Below, one piece after another: positions 1-7,132 of a stretch of DNA of 11,081 nucleotides. Below the pieces are notes generated by a model, which was not told the DNA's origin, searched no databases, and saw nothing but the letters and a program-made list of their open reading frames with translations. The translations under genes were made by a program, and so were the position numbers. Source of the stretch: Pseudomonadota bacterium (GTDB lineage Bacteria > Pseudomonadota > Alphaproteobacteria > JAAXGF01); NCBI GenBank assembly GCA_022563655.1, contig JADFMW010000066.1:1-11081 (forward strand), given 5' to 3'. The first letter of the stretch is position 1. Each line of letters starts with the position of its first letter.

Positions 1-559
1 GGATCGGGCGCAGCGTCTTGGCGTTGACGGCGGGGACATGGAACGAGCGAACCTTGCCCTCGCGCTCGACCAGGGCGAACACGGCCTCTTTCTTGGGCGG
101 ATCACCGAAGGCTTTGTTCTTGGCTTTGCCGCCGACGAAACTCTCGTCGGCTTCGACGGTCTTGTTCTCGCCGCCCATCGGGCCGGGGTTGAAGTCGCGC
201 ATGGCCTCGCGCAAGCGGTGGGCCATGAACCAAGCGGACTTGTATGTGATGCCGAGCATTCGGTGTAGCTGATGGGCACTCACGCCTTTCTTGCTGGCGA
301 CCATCAGGTGCGATGCCAACAACCACTTGTGGAGAGGGATATGCGAGCGCTCGAACAGTGTGCCGACAGTGATGGAGAACTTCTTGCGGCAGGATCGGCA
401 GTAGCACAGACCAGGCGTGTGGCTCTTGCCTTCCATTCGCTTGACGTTCTCGGCCTCGCCACAATGAGGGCAATACGGGCCATTGGGCCAGCGGATAGCC
501 TCAAGATGGTGTCGCGCGGCGTTGCGGCTACGAAAGATTTTGCTCGTCAGGTCTGTCAT
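1..559 (-). CDS. IS1595-family (ISXO2-like) transposase, N-terminal part
   Basis: This catalyses cut-and-paste movement of the element. Reading leftwards from an ATG at 557-559, the frame stays open for 186 codons to the window edge, so the 3' part is missing from the window only. The N-terminus carries a zinc ribbon: a CPHC pair at residues 30-33 and a CRSC pair at 54-57, followed by KKFSITVGTLFERSHIPL, typical of ISXO2-like proteins. The DDE-type catalytic domain begins near residue 135 with VEADESFVGG, whose Asp138 fits the first catalytic acid. A good ribosome-binding site (AAGGAG, 7 bp spacing) precedes the ATG. The family is normally around 300 residues, so roughly 60% is visible. No frameshift or stop is seen in this part, so it may be intact. 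The family assignment is confident; activity is unknown. Confidence 0.88.
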   Translation of the reverse strand, partial: MTDLTSKIFRSRNAARHHLEAIRWPNGPYCPHCGEAENVKRMEGKSHTPGLCYCRSCRKKFSITVGTLFERSHIPLHKWLLASHLMVASKKGVSAHQLHRMLGITYKSAWFMAHRLREAMRDFNPGPMGGENKTVEADESFVGGKAKNKAFGDPPKKEAVFALVEREGKVRSFHVPAVNAKTLRPI

Positions 560-621
560 GGCGTAACTCCTTATTCCTTAATATGGAGTCACCGTCGTGT
601 TCTGTAAAGTACATAATCCCC
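1..621 (-). mobile_element. IS1595-family insertion sequence, partial (transposase-proximal end)
   Basis: The left edge of the window lies inside an insertion sequence whose transposase reads leftwards. The transposase start is at 559, so the element end lies a little to the right of it. The outer tip is placed at about 621 because the minus strand reads GGGGATTATGTACTTTACAG from there, a G-run followed by AT-rich sequence that is plausible as a terminal inverted repeat. The partner inverted repeat and the target duplication lie outside the window, so the exact end is an inference. The AT-rich sequence with a different gene begins immediately to the right. Confidence 0.6.
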
Positions 622-658
622 ACCAAGGGTCTATTTGGATACTAGCCTCTAAGGCAAC

Positions 659-693
659 TTGACAAACTCTTCAGCCTTCTATCGATGTAATAT
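659..693 (+). promoter_or_regulatory. Weak candidate promoter for the AT-rich membrane protein gene
   Basis: A perfect -35-like TTGACA lies at 659-664, and TAATAT lies at 688-693. The 23-bp gap is much longer than the normal 16-18 bp. A poorer -10, TATCGA at 680-685, would give 15 bp. The location upstream of the 731 start is right, but the spacing makes this only a candidate. Confidence 0.25.
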
Positions 694-730
694 CCAGATC
701 TGTTACCAACGCACAAGATAACTCAGCGAT

Positions 731-1609
731 ATGTCCGAGTCTATCACTACAACAGTGCCATCTTGGATTGACCATTTTCTATTTTGGGATGTGGCGCTAG
801 TAGCGGCGCTTATGCTACTCGATTTTCTACTGGGGCCGGACTACCGAAAAAGGATAAAAGACATAGTCCACGAGTGGTGGCTCTGGGTCGAAAACCTCTC
901 GGTCCGACAGCTATTAGTTGACGATGCGCGGGTGGTCCTCGTATTTTTTAACCAGCAATTTGGCGAACAATTATTTAGCGCAAAACTTGTATTAAAGAGT
1001 GGATTGTTAAGTATAATGATACTAATACTCGGGACAGCCACGATTTTTGTATCAATAGTTGATCGTACTCCAGATATCACAAATGTCCAAGTCTTATCAT
1101 TATTCGCAATTTGCACGTTAGTAAACGCATATTTCGATTATATATCTCTCGCATTTACGATGTTTCTATTGCGCATCATGGCAAGATCCGTGTCGCTTGT
1201 GCGTATTTGCCTTATTATCGTGTTGGATCTATTTATCGTATACTCTCTATTATTCATTATAGCGCTCAGTGTTTTCGTTTTATTGTACCTTTCAGTGTAC
1301 GTTCTTGGTCAATCTGTAGGTACAATTGTCTTTTCAGCGCCCGGTACGTATTCAATAGCCATTAAGGATTTTCCTATTGAAATTATCTATCTAGTCCTGT
1401 TTACAAGTCTTCTTCCGTCCTTATTTCATCTTGTGCTAGCGTTCATTTTTCTTACATCAAAACTTCTCAGGCCTCTGTTGCAACAACCAACGAGCCTAGT
1501 GCTGCTGCGGCTGTATCAATCAGAAAAGGGGGTGCTTACGCTTCTTGCTGTGGGGTGCGGCGGCGTCGCTAAGTTGGTCCAAGAGGGTGCGAAGTATTGG
1601 TCTGGTTGA
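731..1609 (+). CDS. Hypothetical multi-pass membrane protein
   Basis: I do not recognise the function. The 292-residue protein is dominated by hydrophobic segments at about residues 15-35, 89-110, 118-147, 157-193, 215-243 and 268-283, giving about six membrane passes. A basic, tryptophan-containing stretch at 38-60 (DYRKRIKDIVHEWWLW) probably lies outside the membrane. The third segment contains NAYFDYISLAFT, where polar and aromatic residues inside a helix suggest a conserved structural motif rather than random hydrophobicity. No catalytic motif, signal peptide or known transporter signature is visible. The ATG at 731 has no clear Shine-Dalgarno sequence. The gene is clearly AT-richer than everything to its right and uses A/T-ending codons freely, so it was probably acquired by transfer. 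It stands alone between an IS element and the leftward catabolic operon. Confidence 0.72.
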   Translation: MSESITTTVPSWIDHFLFWDVALVAALMLLDFLLGPDYRKRIKDIVHEWWLWVENLSVRQLLVDDARVVLVFFNQQFGEQLFSAKLVLKSGLLSIMILILGTATIFVSIVDRTPDITNVQVLSLFAICTLVNAYFDYISLAFTMFLLRIMARSVSLVRICLIIVLDLFIVYSLLFIIALSVFVLLYLSVYVLGQSVGTIVFSAPGTYSIAIKDFPIEIIYLVLFTSLLPSLFHLVLAFIFLTSKLLRPLLQQPTSLVLLRLYQSEKGVLTLLAVGCGGVAKLVQEGAKYWSG

Positions 1610-1878
1610 GTCGACACAAACGTTATGTATTATACCAGATGATTCGGGGCCGTTTCCCAAATTGGTTTAAAGGAAACCGCTAAATAAACAAAACAAACTC
1701 AAGAAATCGCGAACTTGCTCGAACACCGGGCCGGATGATTTTGGAAAAGGTTATCCAAGGCGCTCCCAGATTCTTCGTTTACGGCGCCCCCAAATTATTG
1801 GGCCGCCAATGCACATGCCAGGATGCGGAGACGCGGCCGGAAGATGGGCGCGATCGTTGCTGTGGCCGTTCGCGCCGT
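1610..1878. other. Intergenic transition from AT-rich to GC-rich DNA
   Basis: This lies between the end of the rightward membrane protein gene and the end of the leftward crotonase gene. The first half, to about 1700, is AT-rich, and the second half is GC-rich like the operon. An imperfect inverted repeat (GTTTCC at 1652-1657, GGAAAC at 1672-1677) lies in the AT-rich part but has no T-tract. No convincing gene, RNA or factor-independent terminator is seen. An open frame crossing from 1735 on the plus strand is only the antisense of the crotonase gene. Confidence 0.5.
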
Positions 1879-2667
1879 TCAGCGGCCGACGAAGACGGGC
1901 TTGCGCTTCTCGACGAAGGCGCGGCGGCCCTCGATGTAGTCCTGGCTGGCGAAGCACTCGCGGACCAGACGGTCGCACGCCTCGGGGTCGCGGTCCTCGA
2001 CGTCCTTGGCGAGCTCGCCGAGGACCCGCTTCATCGTCCTGACGGTGAGCGGCGCGTTGGCGGCGATCATCTCGGCAAATTCCCGGACGCTGGCATCGAT
2101 CTGGGCCTCCGGCACCACCCGGTTCACGAGGCCCATGGCCGCCGCCTCGGCGGCGGAAAATTGCCGCGCCGTGAAGCAGATTTCCTTGGCGAAGCCGAAG
2201 CCGACGACGTCGACCAAGCGGCGCATGCTCGACAAGGGGTAGCCCAGTCCCAGGCGCGCCGCGGGCAGGGCGAAGCGGGAGTTATCGGAGCATATCCTGA
2301 GGTCGCAGGATACCGCGAGCGCGAGCCCGCCGCCGATGCAGTACCCGCGAATCATGGCGATGGTCGGCTTGGCGGCCGCCTCGAGGGCCTGGTACACCCG
2401 CGCCGTCATCTCGCCGTAACGCACGATCGCATCGGCCGTCGCGCGCTCGTCCTCGAACTTCGAGATGTCGGCGCCCGAGACGAAGGCCTTGCCGCCGGCG
2501 CCGCTGAGCACGATGACGCGGATCTCGTCGTCCTTCACGAAATCGGCGAGAATACCTTCCGCCGCCTCCCACATCTCGAGCGATACGGCGTTGTGCTTTT
2601 CCGGATTGTTGAAGATCATCCGGCCGACGGCGCCGTCCTTCTCGGCGAGCATCTTGTCGCTGGCCAT
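1879..2667 (-). CDS. Enoyl-CoA hydratase/isomerase (crotonase) family protein lacking both catalytic Glu
   Basis: A crotonase-superfamily enzyme of 262 residues, the usual length, acting on an acyl-CoA in the cytosol. The oxyanion-hole segments are present: AFVSGADI at residues 61-68 and RGYCIGGGLALA at 107-118. The C-terminal EGRRAFVEKRKPVFVGR is typical of the family. The two glutamates needed for hydratase chemistry are absent. The residue matching rat crotonase Glu144 is Ala116 (GGGLALA instead of GGGCELA), and the one matching Glu164 is Ala136 (LPAARLG instead of QPEILLG). True enoyl-CoA hydration is therefore doubtful. Isomerase, decarboxylase or hydrolase activity is possible, and Tyr143 aligns by eye with the catalytic Tyr140 of E. 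coli methylmalonyl-CoA decarboxylase. It is the last gene of the leftward operon, 46 bp after the CoA-transferase. The ATG at 2667 has a GGGAG about 11 bp upstream. Confidence 0.9.
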   Translation of the reverse strand: MASDKMLAEKDGAVGRMIFNNPEKHNAVSLEMWEAAEGILADFVKDDEIRVIVLSGAGGKAFVSGADISKFEDERATADAIVRYGEMTARVYQALEAAAKPTIAMIRGYCIGGGLALAVSCDLRICSDNSRFALPAARLGLGYPLSSMRRLVDVVGFGFAKEICFTARQFSAAEAAAMGLVNRVVPEAQIDASVREFAEMIAANAPLTVRTMKRVLGELAKDVEDRDPEACDRLVRECFASQDYIEGRRAFVEKRKPVFVGR

Positions 2668-2713
2668 GTCTTCGCGGTCTCCCTGAATTTCGATCGAATG
2701 CCTGCGCGCGCCC

Positions 2714-3907
2714 TCAAATGACGTTGCGGCGTCTGAGATCGGTGATCTCCTCGGCCGTGTAGCCGAACTCGCCCAAGACCTCGTCGGAATGCTCGCCGCG
2801 CTCGGGCGGCGGCGTCTCGAGCGCGCTCGGCGTGCGGCTCAGCGTCATCGGTTGGCGGACCAGATCGATGCGCCCGAGCTTGGGCGAGTCGACCGCCTGC
2901 GCGATGCCCAGGTGCTTGACCTGCGGGTCGGCGAAGACCTGATCGATCGAGTTGATCTCGCCGCATGGCACCCCGGCCGCGGTGAGGCGTTCGATCCAGG
3001 TCTTGGTGTCGTGGGCCTTGAAGCGGCGCTCGATCTCGGCGTTGAGCGCATCGCGGCGCTTGAGGCGCCCGGCGTTGGTCGCGTAATCGGGGTTGGCGAG
3101 TAAATCATCGGCATCGAAGGCCGCGCAGAAGCGCTTCCAGATCCTCTCGCCGGCGACGCCGAGGTTGATGTGCCCATCGCTCGTTGCGAACACCGCCGTC
3201 GGCGTGCTGGTCGGATGGTTGTTCCCGGCCTGCCCCGGCACCTCGTGATCGACCAGCCAGCGCGCCGCCTGAAAGTCGAGCATGAAGACCTGCGCCTCGA
3301 GCAGCGAGGTCTTGATCCACTGGCCCTTGCCCGAGTCCTCGCGCTCGATGATGGCGACCAGTATGCCGAGCGCGCAGAACAGCCCGGCGCACAGGTCGGC
3401 GACCGGAATGCCGACCCGCACCGGTCCCTGGCCCGGCAGCCCGGTGATCGACATCAGGCCCCCGATCCCCTGGGCGATCTGGTCGAAGCCCGGCCGGTCG
3501 CCGTAAGGGCCGTCCTGGCCGAAGCCCGAAATGCTGGCGTAGATCAGCCGGGGATTGAGCGCCGAGAGCGCCTCGTAGTCGACGCCGAGGCGATGCTTGA
3601 CCTCGGGGCGAAAGTTCTCGACCACCACGTCGGCGCGCGCCGCCATGCGCTTCAGCACGTCGAGGCCCCCGGGGCTCTTCAGGTCGAGCGTCATGCTGCG
3701 CTTGTTGCGCTGCAGGTTCTGGAAATCGCCCGTGTGGCGCAGCGCGCCCAGCGCGCCGTCGGGCTCGAGGCGCTCGGGCATCTCGACCTTGATGACGTTG
3801 GCGCCCCAATCCGCGAGCTGGCGCACCGCGGTCGGCCCCGAGCGCACGCGCGTGAGGTCGAGCACCGTGATTCGCTTCAGCGCTTGCGAGGCTGGGTGAT
3901 GGGCCAT
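2714..3907 (-). CDS. CaiB/BaiF family CoA-transferase (third gene of the operon)
   Basis: A family III CoA-transferase of 397 residues, the usual length, moving CoA between carboxylic acids without a ping-pong covalent enzyme-CoA pair. The sequence begins with the family fold start ITVLDLTR near residue 13, then WGANVIKVE at 34-42, RNKRSMTLDLK at 67-77 and VVVENFRP at 94-101. The catalytic aspartate is Asp171 in GIPVADLCAGLF. ASISGFGQDGPY and FDQIAQGIGGLMS are also family hallmarks. The open frame extends far upstream through the antisense-like reading of the TPP gene. The ATG at 3907 is chosen because homology-like sequence starts right after it and because it leaves a normal 68-bp gap to the preceding gene. 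No strong Shine-Dalgarno sequence is seen. The pairing with a crotonase recalls carnitine or bile-acid type CoA cycling, but the substrate is unknown. Confidence 0.92.
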   Translation of the reverse strand: MAHHPASQALKRITVLDLTRVRSGPTAVRQLADWGANVIKVEMPERLEPDGALGALRHTGDFQNLQRNKRSMTLDLKSPGGLDVLKRMAARADVVVENFRPEVKHRLGVDYEALSALNPRLIYASISGFGQDGPYGDRPGFDQIAQGIGGLMSITGLPGQGPVRVGIPVADLCAGLFCALGILVAIIEREDSGKGQWIKTSLLEAQVFMLDFQAARWLVDHEVPGQAGNNHPTSTPTAVFATSDGHINLGVAGERIWKRFCAAFDADDLLANPDYATNAGRLKRRDALNAEIERRFKAHDTKTWIERLTAAGVPCGEINSIDQVFADPQVKHLGIAQAVDSPKLGRIDLVRQPMTLSRTPSALETPPPERGEHSDEVLGEFGYTAEEITDLRRRNVI

Positions 3908-3975
3908 GAACGCTCTCTTGACCGTCTCGGCCGGCTTGGCGCGGCGCTCACCGCGGCCGTCGGCTGGTTGGATCT

Positions 3976-5622
3976 CTAGGTCGTATACACCGTAAAGGGC
4001 GCGGTCGTCGCCCTCGCCTTCCAGTCCGTGACGACGTTGACGAGCGCCGGCTTGCCATCGCCGAGCGCGGCCGCGGCGCGTTCCAGCGCCGGGCGGATGT
4101 CGGCCGGCTCCTCGACGAACTCGCCGTGACCGCCGAGCGCCTCGGCGATCTTGTCGTAGCGCGTATAGCCAAGGTCGCGGCCCGGCTTCTCCTTGGCGGG
4201 GTCCGCCGTCCAGCCGCCGTTCAGGCTGATGACGACCAGGACGGGAACGCGATGGCGCACGGCGGTATCGAACTCCATGGCGTTGAGGCCGAATGAACCA
4301 TCGCCGTGGAGCACGAGCACCTGCTTGTCCGGCTTGGCGATCTTGGCGCCGACGGCGAACGGCATGCCGACGCCCATGGTGCCGAAGACGCCGGAGTTCA
4401 GCCTGTGGCCCGGCGCAAAGCTGGGTATCGACTGGCGCGCGTAGTTCAGGATTTCCTGGCCGTCGACGACGAGGATGGCGTCGCGGTCGAGAAACTCGCG
4501 GATCTCGTTGCACAGCCTGAGCGGGTGGATCGGCGTCTGGTCGGAATGGAGGACCTTCGCCTGCGCCTCCTGCTTGCTGGTGTTCTGGCCCCGCAGGCGC
4601 TCGCGCCAAGCCCGATAGGTGTCGGGGCTCAGCCGCCCGTCGGCCGCCCGGGTGAGTTGCCCGAGGACCGCCCTCGCGTCGCCGACGATGCCGATATCGA
4701 GGCGCGGGCTGGTGTCGATCTCGGCCGGATCGATGTCGATGCGGACGATCTTCGCCTTGGCGTTGAAGCGGGGCGGGGCGGCGTGCGCGATGACGTAATT
4801 CATCCGCGTGCCGATCACCATGACCACGTCGGCCTCCCTGAAGGCGGTCGAGCGCGCCGTGAGATAGCACAACGGGTGGTCCTCGGGGATCACGCCGCGG
4901 CTCTGGGGCGTCGTATAGAAGGGGATGCCCGTGGCGTCGACCCAGGCCTTCAGCTCCGCCGCGGCTTGTGACCAGAGGATGCCGCTGCCCGAGACGATGA
5001 CGGGGCATTCCGCGCTTGCCAGGAGATCGATGACCTCTTCAATGCGCTCGGACGCGCCCTCGGGCCGCCCGCTCCTCTCGGCGGTCCACGGCTCGGGCCA
5101 GGCGACGTCCGATTCGTCGATCTCCTGGTACAGCACATCCCCCGGCATGTCGAGATAGACCGGTCCCGGCTTGCCCGACATGGCCTCGCGGAAGGCCTTG
5201 TTGACGAGCTCCGGAATGCGCTTGGCGTGGTGCACCCGCTCGGCCCACTTGGTGCACGGCTTGAACATGGCCAGCTGATCGACCTCCTGGAACGCCCCCC
5301 TGCCCGACGTGGCCACGGGCGCCGATCCGCCGAATGCAATCACCGGCGCGCAGTCCGCCCAGGCGTGCGCGACGCCGGTGAGCAGATTGGTCGCGCCCGG
5401 GCCCGACGCCGCCATGCAGATGCCCGGCTTGTTGCGCAGCCGCGCATAGGCGTGCGCCATCATCGCCGCGGCCTGTTCGTGGCGCACGTCGACGGGGCGC
5501 ATGCCCGCGGCGATACACGCGTTCTCGGCCAGCATCATGGGCGCGCCCATGATGAAGAAGAACGTGTCGACGCCCTCGCGCTCGAGAGCCTTGGCGAGAA
5601 TTTCCGATCCGTTGATGGCCAT
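3976..5622 (-). CDS. TPP-dependent enzyme, 2-hydroxyacyl-CoA lyase/oxalyl-CoA decarboxylase-like
   Basis: A thiamine-diphosphate enzyme of 548 residues with the three-domain acetolactate synthase architecture. The activating glutamate is Glu49 in VRHEQAAAMMAHAYAR. GPGATNLLTGVAHAW follows at 74-88. The cofactor-binding motif begins at GDGSFG (440-445, Asp441) and ends with Asn468 in SLNGGW, the position usually NN. Two features favour the acyl-CoA lyase/oxalyl-CoA decarboxylase branch over acetolactate synthase: RGAFQEVDQ at 108-116 resembles the GAFQE segment of 2-hydroxyacyl-CoA lyases, and FGLNAMEFDTAVR resembles their FGFSGMEVETICR. The flanking CoA-transferases point the same way. This branch cleaves 2-hydroxyacyl-CoA or decarboxylates oxalyl-CoA to give formyl-CoA. 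No regulatory subunit gene (ilvN-like) is present. It starts at an ATG with GGGAGCG upstream, 45 bp after the preceding gene. Another benzaldehyde-lyase-type or acetolactate synthase-like reaction cannot be excluded. Confidence 0.85.
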   Translation of the reverse strand: MAINGSEILAKALEREGVDTFFFIMGAPMMLAENACIAAGMRPVDVRHEQAAAMMAHAYARLRNKPGICMAASGPGATNLLTGVAHAWADCAPVIAFGGSAPVATSGRGAFQEVDQLAMFKPCTKWAERVHHAKRIPELVNKAFREAMSGKPGPVYLDMPGDVLYQEIDESDVAWPEPWTAERSGRPEGASERIEEVIDLLASAECPVIVSGSGILWSQAAAELKAWVDATGIPFYTTPQSRGVIPEDHPLCYLTARSTAFREADVVMVIGTRMNYVIAHAAPPRFNAKAKIVRIDIDPAEIDTSPRLDIGIVGDARAVLGQLTRAADGRLSPDTYRAWRERLRGQNTSKQEAQAKVLHSDQTPIHPLRLCNEIREFLDRDAILVVDGQEILNYARQSIPSFAPGHRLNSGVFGTMGVGMPFAVGAKIAKPDKQVLVLHGDGSFGLNAMEFDTAVRHRVPVLVVISLNGGWTADPAKEKPGRDLGYTRYDKIAEALGGHGEFVEEPADIRPALERAAAALGDGKPALVNVVTDWKARATTAPFTVYTT

Positions 5623-5667
5623 GGGTTGGCGCTCCCGAAACAGATTTTCGCGTGTCCCGGACCGCCC

Positions 5668-6948
5668 CTAGATCGCCTCTTCGGCCTTCAGGGCCGCGAG
5701 CCGGTCCGGCGTGTAGTTCAGCCACGCGCCGTAAACGTCCTCGTTGTCCGCGCCGAGCAGCGGCGCGGCGGTGATCGGCACGTAGGACGCCGACATCTTG
5801 ACCGGCCAGCCGGGCATGGTGAAGGCACCGCGAACGGGGTGTTGAACCGTCACGAAGATCTCGCGCTCGCGCATGTTCGGATCCTGCGACAGCTCCATGG
5901 TGTCGAAGACGGCGCCGGCCGGTATCCCGGCCCGGCCGAGCGTCTCCATGACCTCGCGCTTGTCCCGTTCGGCGATCCAGGGCTTGATCACCTCATCGAC
6001 CTCGTCGAAGTGATCGCAGCGGCTCTGCGGCGTGGCAAACCGCGGGTCGTCGAGCAAGTCCTCGCGGCCGATGACCTTCAAAATACGCTCCCAGTGCGAG
6101 TTGTTGGCCCGCGTCGAGTAGATGTAGCAGTAGTCGTTCGGCCCGCCCCCCTTGCACGCGTAGATCTCGCTCGGCGCGGTCGTCCCCAGCACCACCTGGT
6201 TGCCCATTCTCTCGGCCGCCTTGCCGTACAGCGCCTGCGCGGCGTAGGCGATGCGGCAGTAGTTGACCATCGCGTCCTGCATGGCGACGTGGATGTGCTG
6301 TCCCCGGCCCGTGGCGCGGCGCTGGTAGAGCGCGGCGAGGATGCCGATGGCGCAGTGCAGCCCGGTGCCCGTGTCGCCGAGGGTCGGGCCCGGCTTGATC
6401 GGGCGGCCGTCCGCCTCGCCGGTCACGCTCATCACGCCTCCCGTCGCCTGGCCGATCATGTCGAAACTCGGGAAGCTCTCGTAGGGGCTGCCCGGGGCGA
6501 ACCCCTTGATCTGAGCGTAGATGATGCCTGGGTTGATGCCGCTCACCTCGTCGTAGCCGAACCCCAGGCGCTCGATGACGCCCGGCCCGAAGTTCTCGAT
6601 GAAAACGTCCGCCTTCGCGATCATCTCGCGCAGGATTTCGCGGCCCTGCTCGCTTTTGAGATTGCAGGTAACGCTGCGCTTGTTGGCGTTGAGCAGCATG
6701 AAGTAATAGGAATCGACGCCCGGTATGTCGGCCGAGGCGCCGCGGCCCTGCTCGCCGCCGTCCGGTCTTTCGACCTTGACGACGTCGGCCCCGAGCCAGG
6801 CCAGCGTTTCCGTCGCCGACGTGCCCGCCTCAAAATGCGTCAGGTCGAGCACCTTGACCCCGGCCAGGGCGGGCTTTGCGTCTTGGTTCGCTTGCTTATC
6901 CGGCCTTGCTATCTCCGGGCTATCTCCGGGCCATCTCCGGGCCGACAT
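5668..6948 (-). CDS. CaiB/BaiF CoA-transferase, formyl-CoA transferase-like (first gene of the four-gene operon)
   Basis: A family III CoA-transferase, 426 residues from the chosen start. The fold begins with LAGVKVLDLTHFEAG near residue 28, followed by WLGADVVKVERP at 51-62 and NANKRSVTCNLK at 87-98. The catalytic Asp is Asp192 in TLGDTGTGLHCAIG, closely resembling the LGDSNTGMH region of formyl-CoA:oxalate CoA-transferase (Frc). RATGRGQHIHVAMQDAMVN is also Frc-like, whereas the glycine loop GGGGQ of Oxalobacter Frc is not evident. The start is uncertain. ATG at 6948 gives a leader of about 25 residues, and ATG at 7011 would add 21 more without family resemblance or a ribosome-binding site. 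The leader contains three out-of-frame 11-bp repeats. The next gene, the TPP enzyme, follows after 45 bp, as in frc-oxc pairs. The substrate is not determined. Confidence 0.92.
   Translation of the reverse strand: MSARRWPGDSPEIARPDKQANQDAKPALAGVKVLDLTHFEAGTSATETLAWLGADVVKVERPDGGEQGRGASADIPGVDSYYFMLLNANKRSVTCNLKSEQGREILREMIAKADVFIENFGPGVIERLGFGYDEVSGINPGIIYAQIKGFAPGSPYESFPSFDMIGQATGGVMSVTGEADGRPIKPGPTLGDTGTGLHCAIGILAALYQRRATGRGQHIHVAMQDAMVNYCRIAYAAQALYGKAAERMGNQVVLGTTAPSEIYACKGGGPNDYCYIYSTRANNSHWERILKVIGREDLLDDPRFATPQSRCDHFDEVDEVIKPWIAERDKREVMETLGRAGIPAGAVFDTMELSQDPNMREREIFVTVQHPVRGAFTMPGWPVKMSASYVPITAAPLLGADNEDVYGAWLNYTPDRLAALKAEEAI
6909..6941. repeat. Three tandem 11-bp repeats in the leader of the CoA-transferase gene
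   Basis: Three adjacent 11-bp units lie at 6909-6919 and 6920-6930 (ctatctccggg) and at 6931-6941 (ccatctccggg, one substitution). On the coding strand each unit reads cccggagat(a/g)g, carrying a GGAG. Because 3 x 11 = 33 bp, the full set preserves reading frame, but each copy is read in a different frame. Gain or loss of one unit would shift the frame. Confidence 0.85.
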
Positions 6949-7132
6949 TCGCCTGACGTGCGAACTCCGATCGGTGGAAGAATGCAGGAGCTCGAGCCTC
7001 GTGGAAAACATGGGCCCGGGGCGCCCCGCGCGCCCGACGCATCCGACGGGGGCTCGATACGATCAGTGGCGCCCTGGATAGCATGATTCGCCCAAAGTGG
7101 GAATCGCAGGGCCGGACTGGCGCCCGGCAACG

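Noticed and set aside
1649..1680. Inverted repeat GTTTCC/GGAAAC considered as a terminator of the membrane protein gene
   Set aside because: The stem is only six pairs with a 14-base loop and is followed by an A-rich rather than T-rich tract in the direction of transcription.
1735..2721. A 328-codon open frame on the plus strand
   Set aside because: It is antisense to the crotonase gene. Its protein is rich in Arg, Gly, Ala and Asp with no domain character, while the minus strand has clear crotonase motifs.
3908..5008. Upstream extension of the second CoA-transferase to a 764-residue fusion
   Set aside because: The extra N-terminal part is an out-of-frame reading of the TPP gene with low-complexity Arg/Gly/Pro content. 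The family start lies right after ATG 3907.
5227..7086. A 619-codon open frame on the plus strand over the TPP and CoA-transferase genes
   Set aside because: It arises from GC-rich third-position bias opposite two well-supported genes. No motif or ribosome-binding site supports it.
7085..7105. Imperfect hairpin GATTCGCCCA/TGGGAATC considered as the terminator of the amidohydrolase
   Set aside because: The stem is short with a bulge and has no T-tract on the minus strand. It may be chance.
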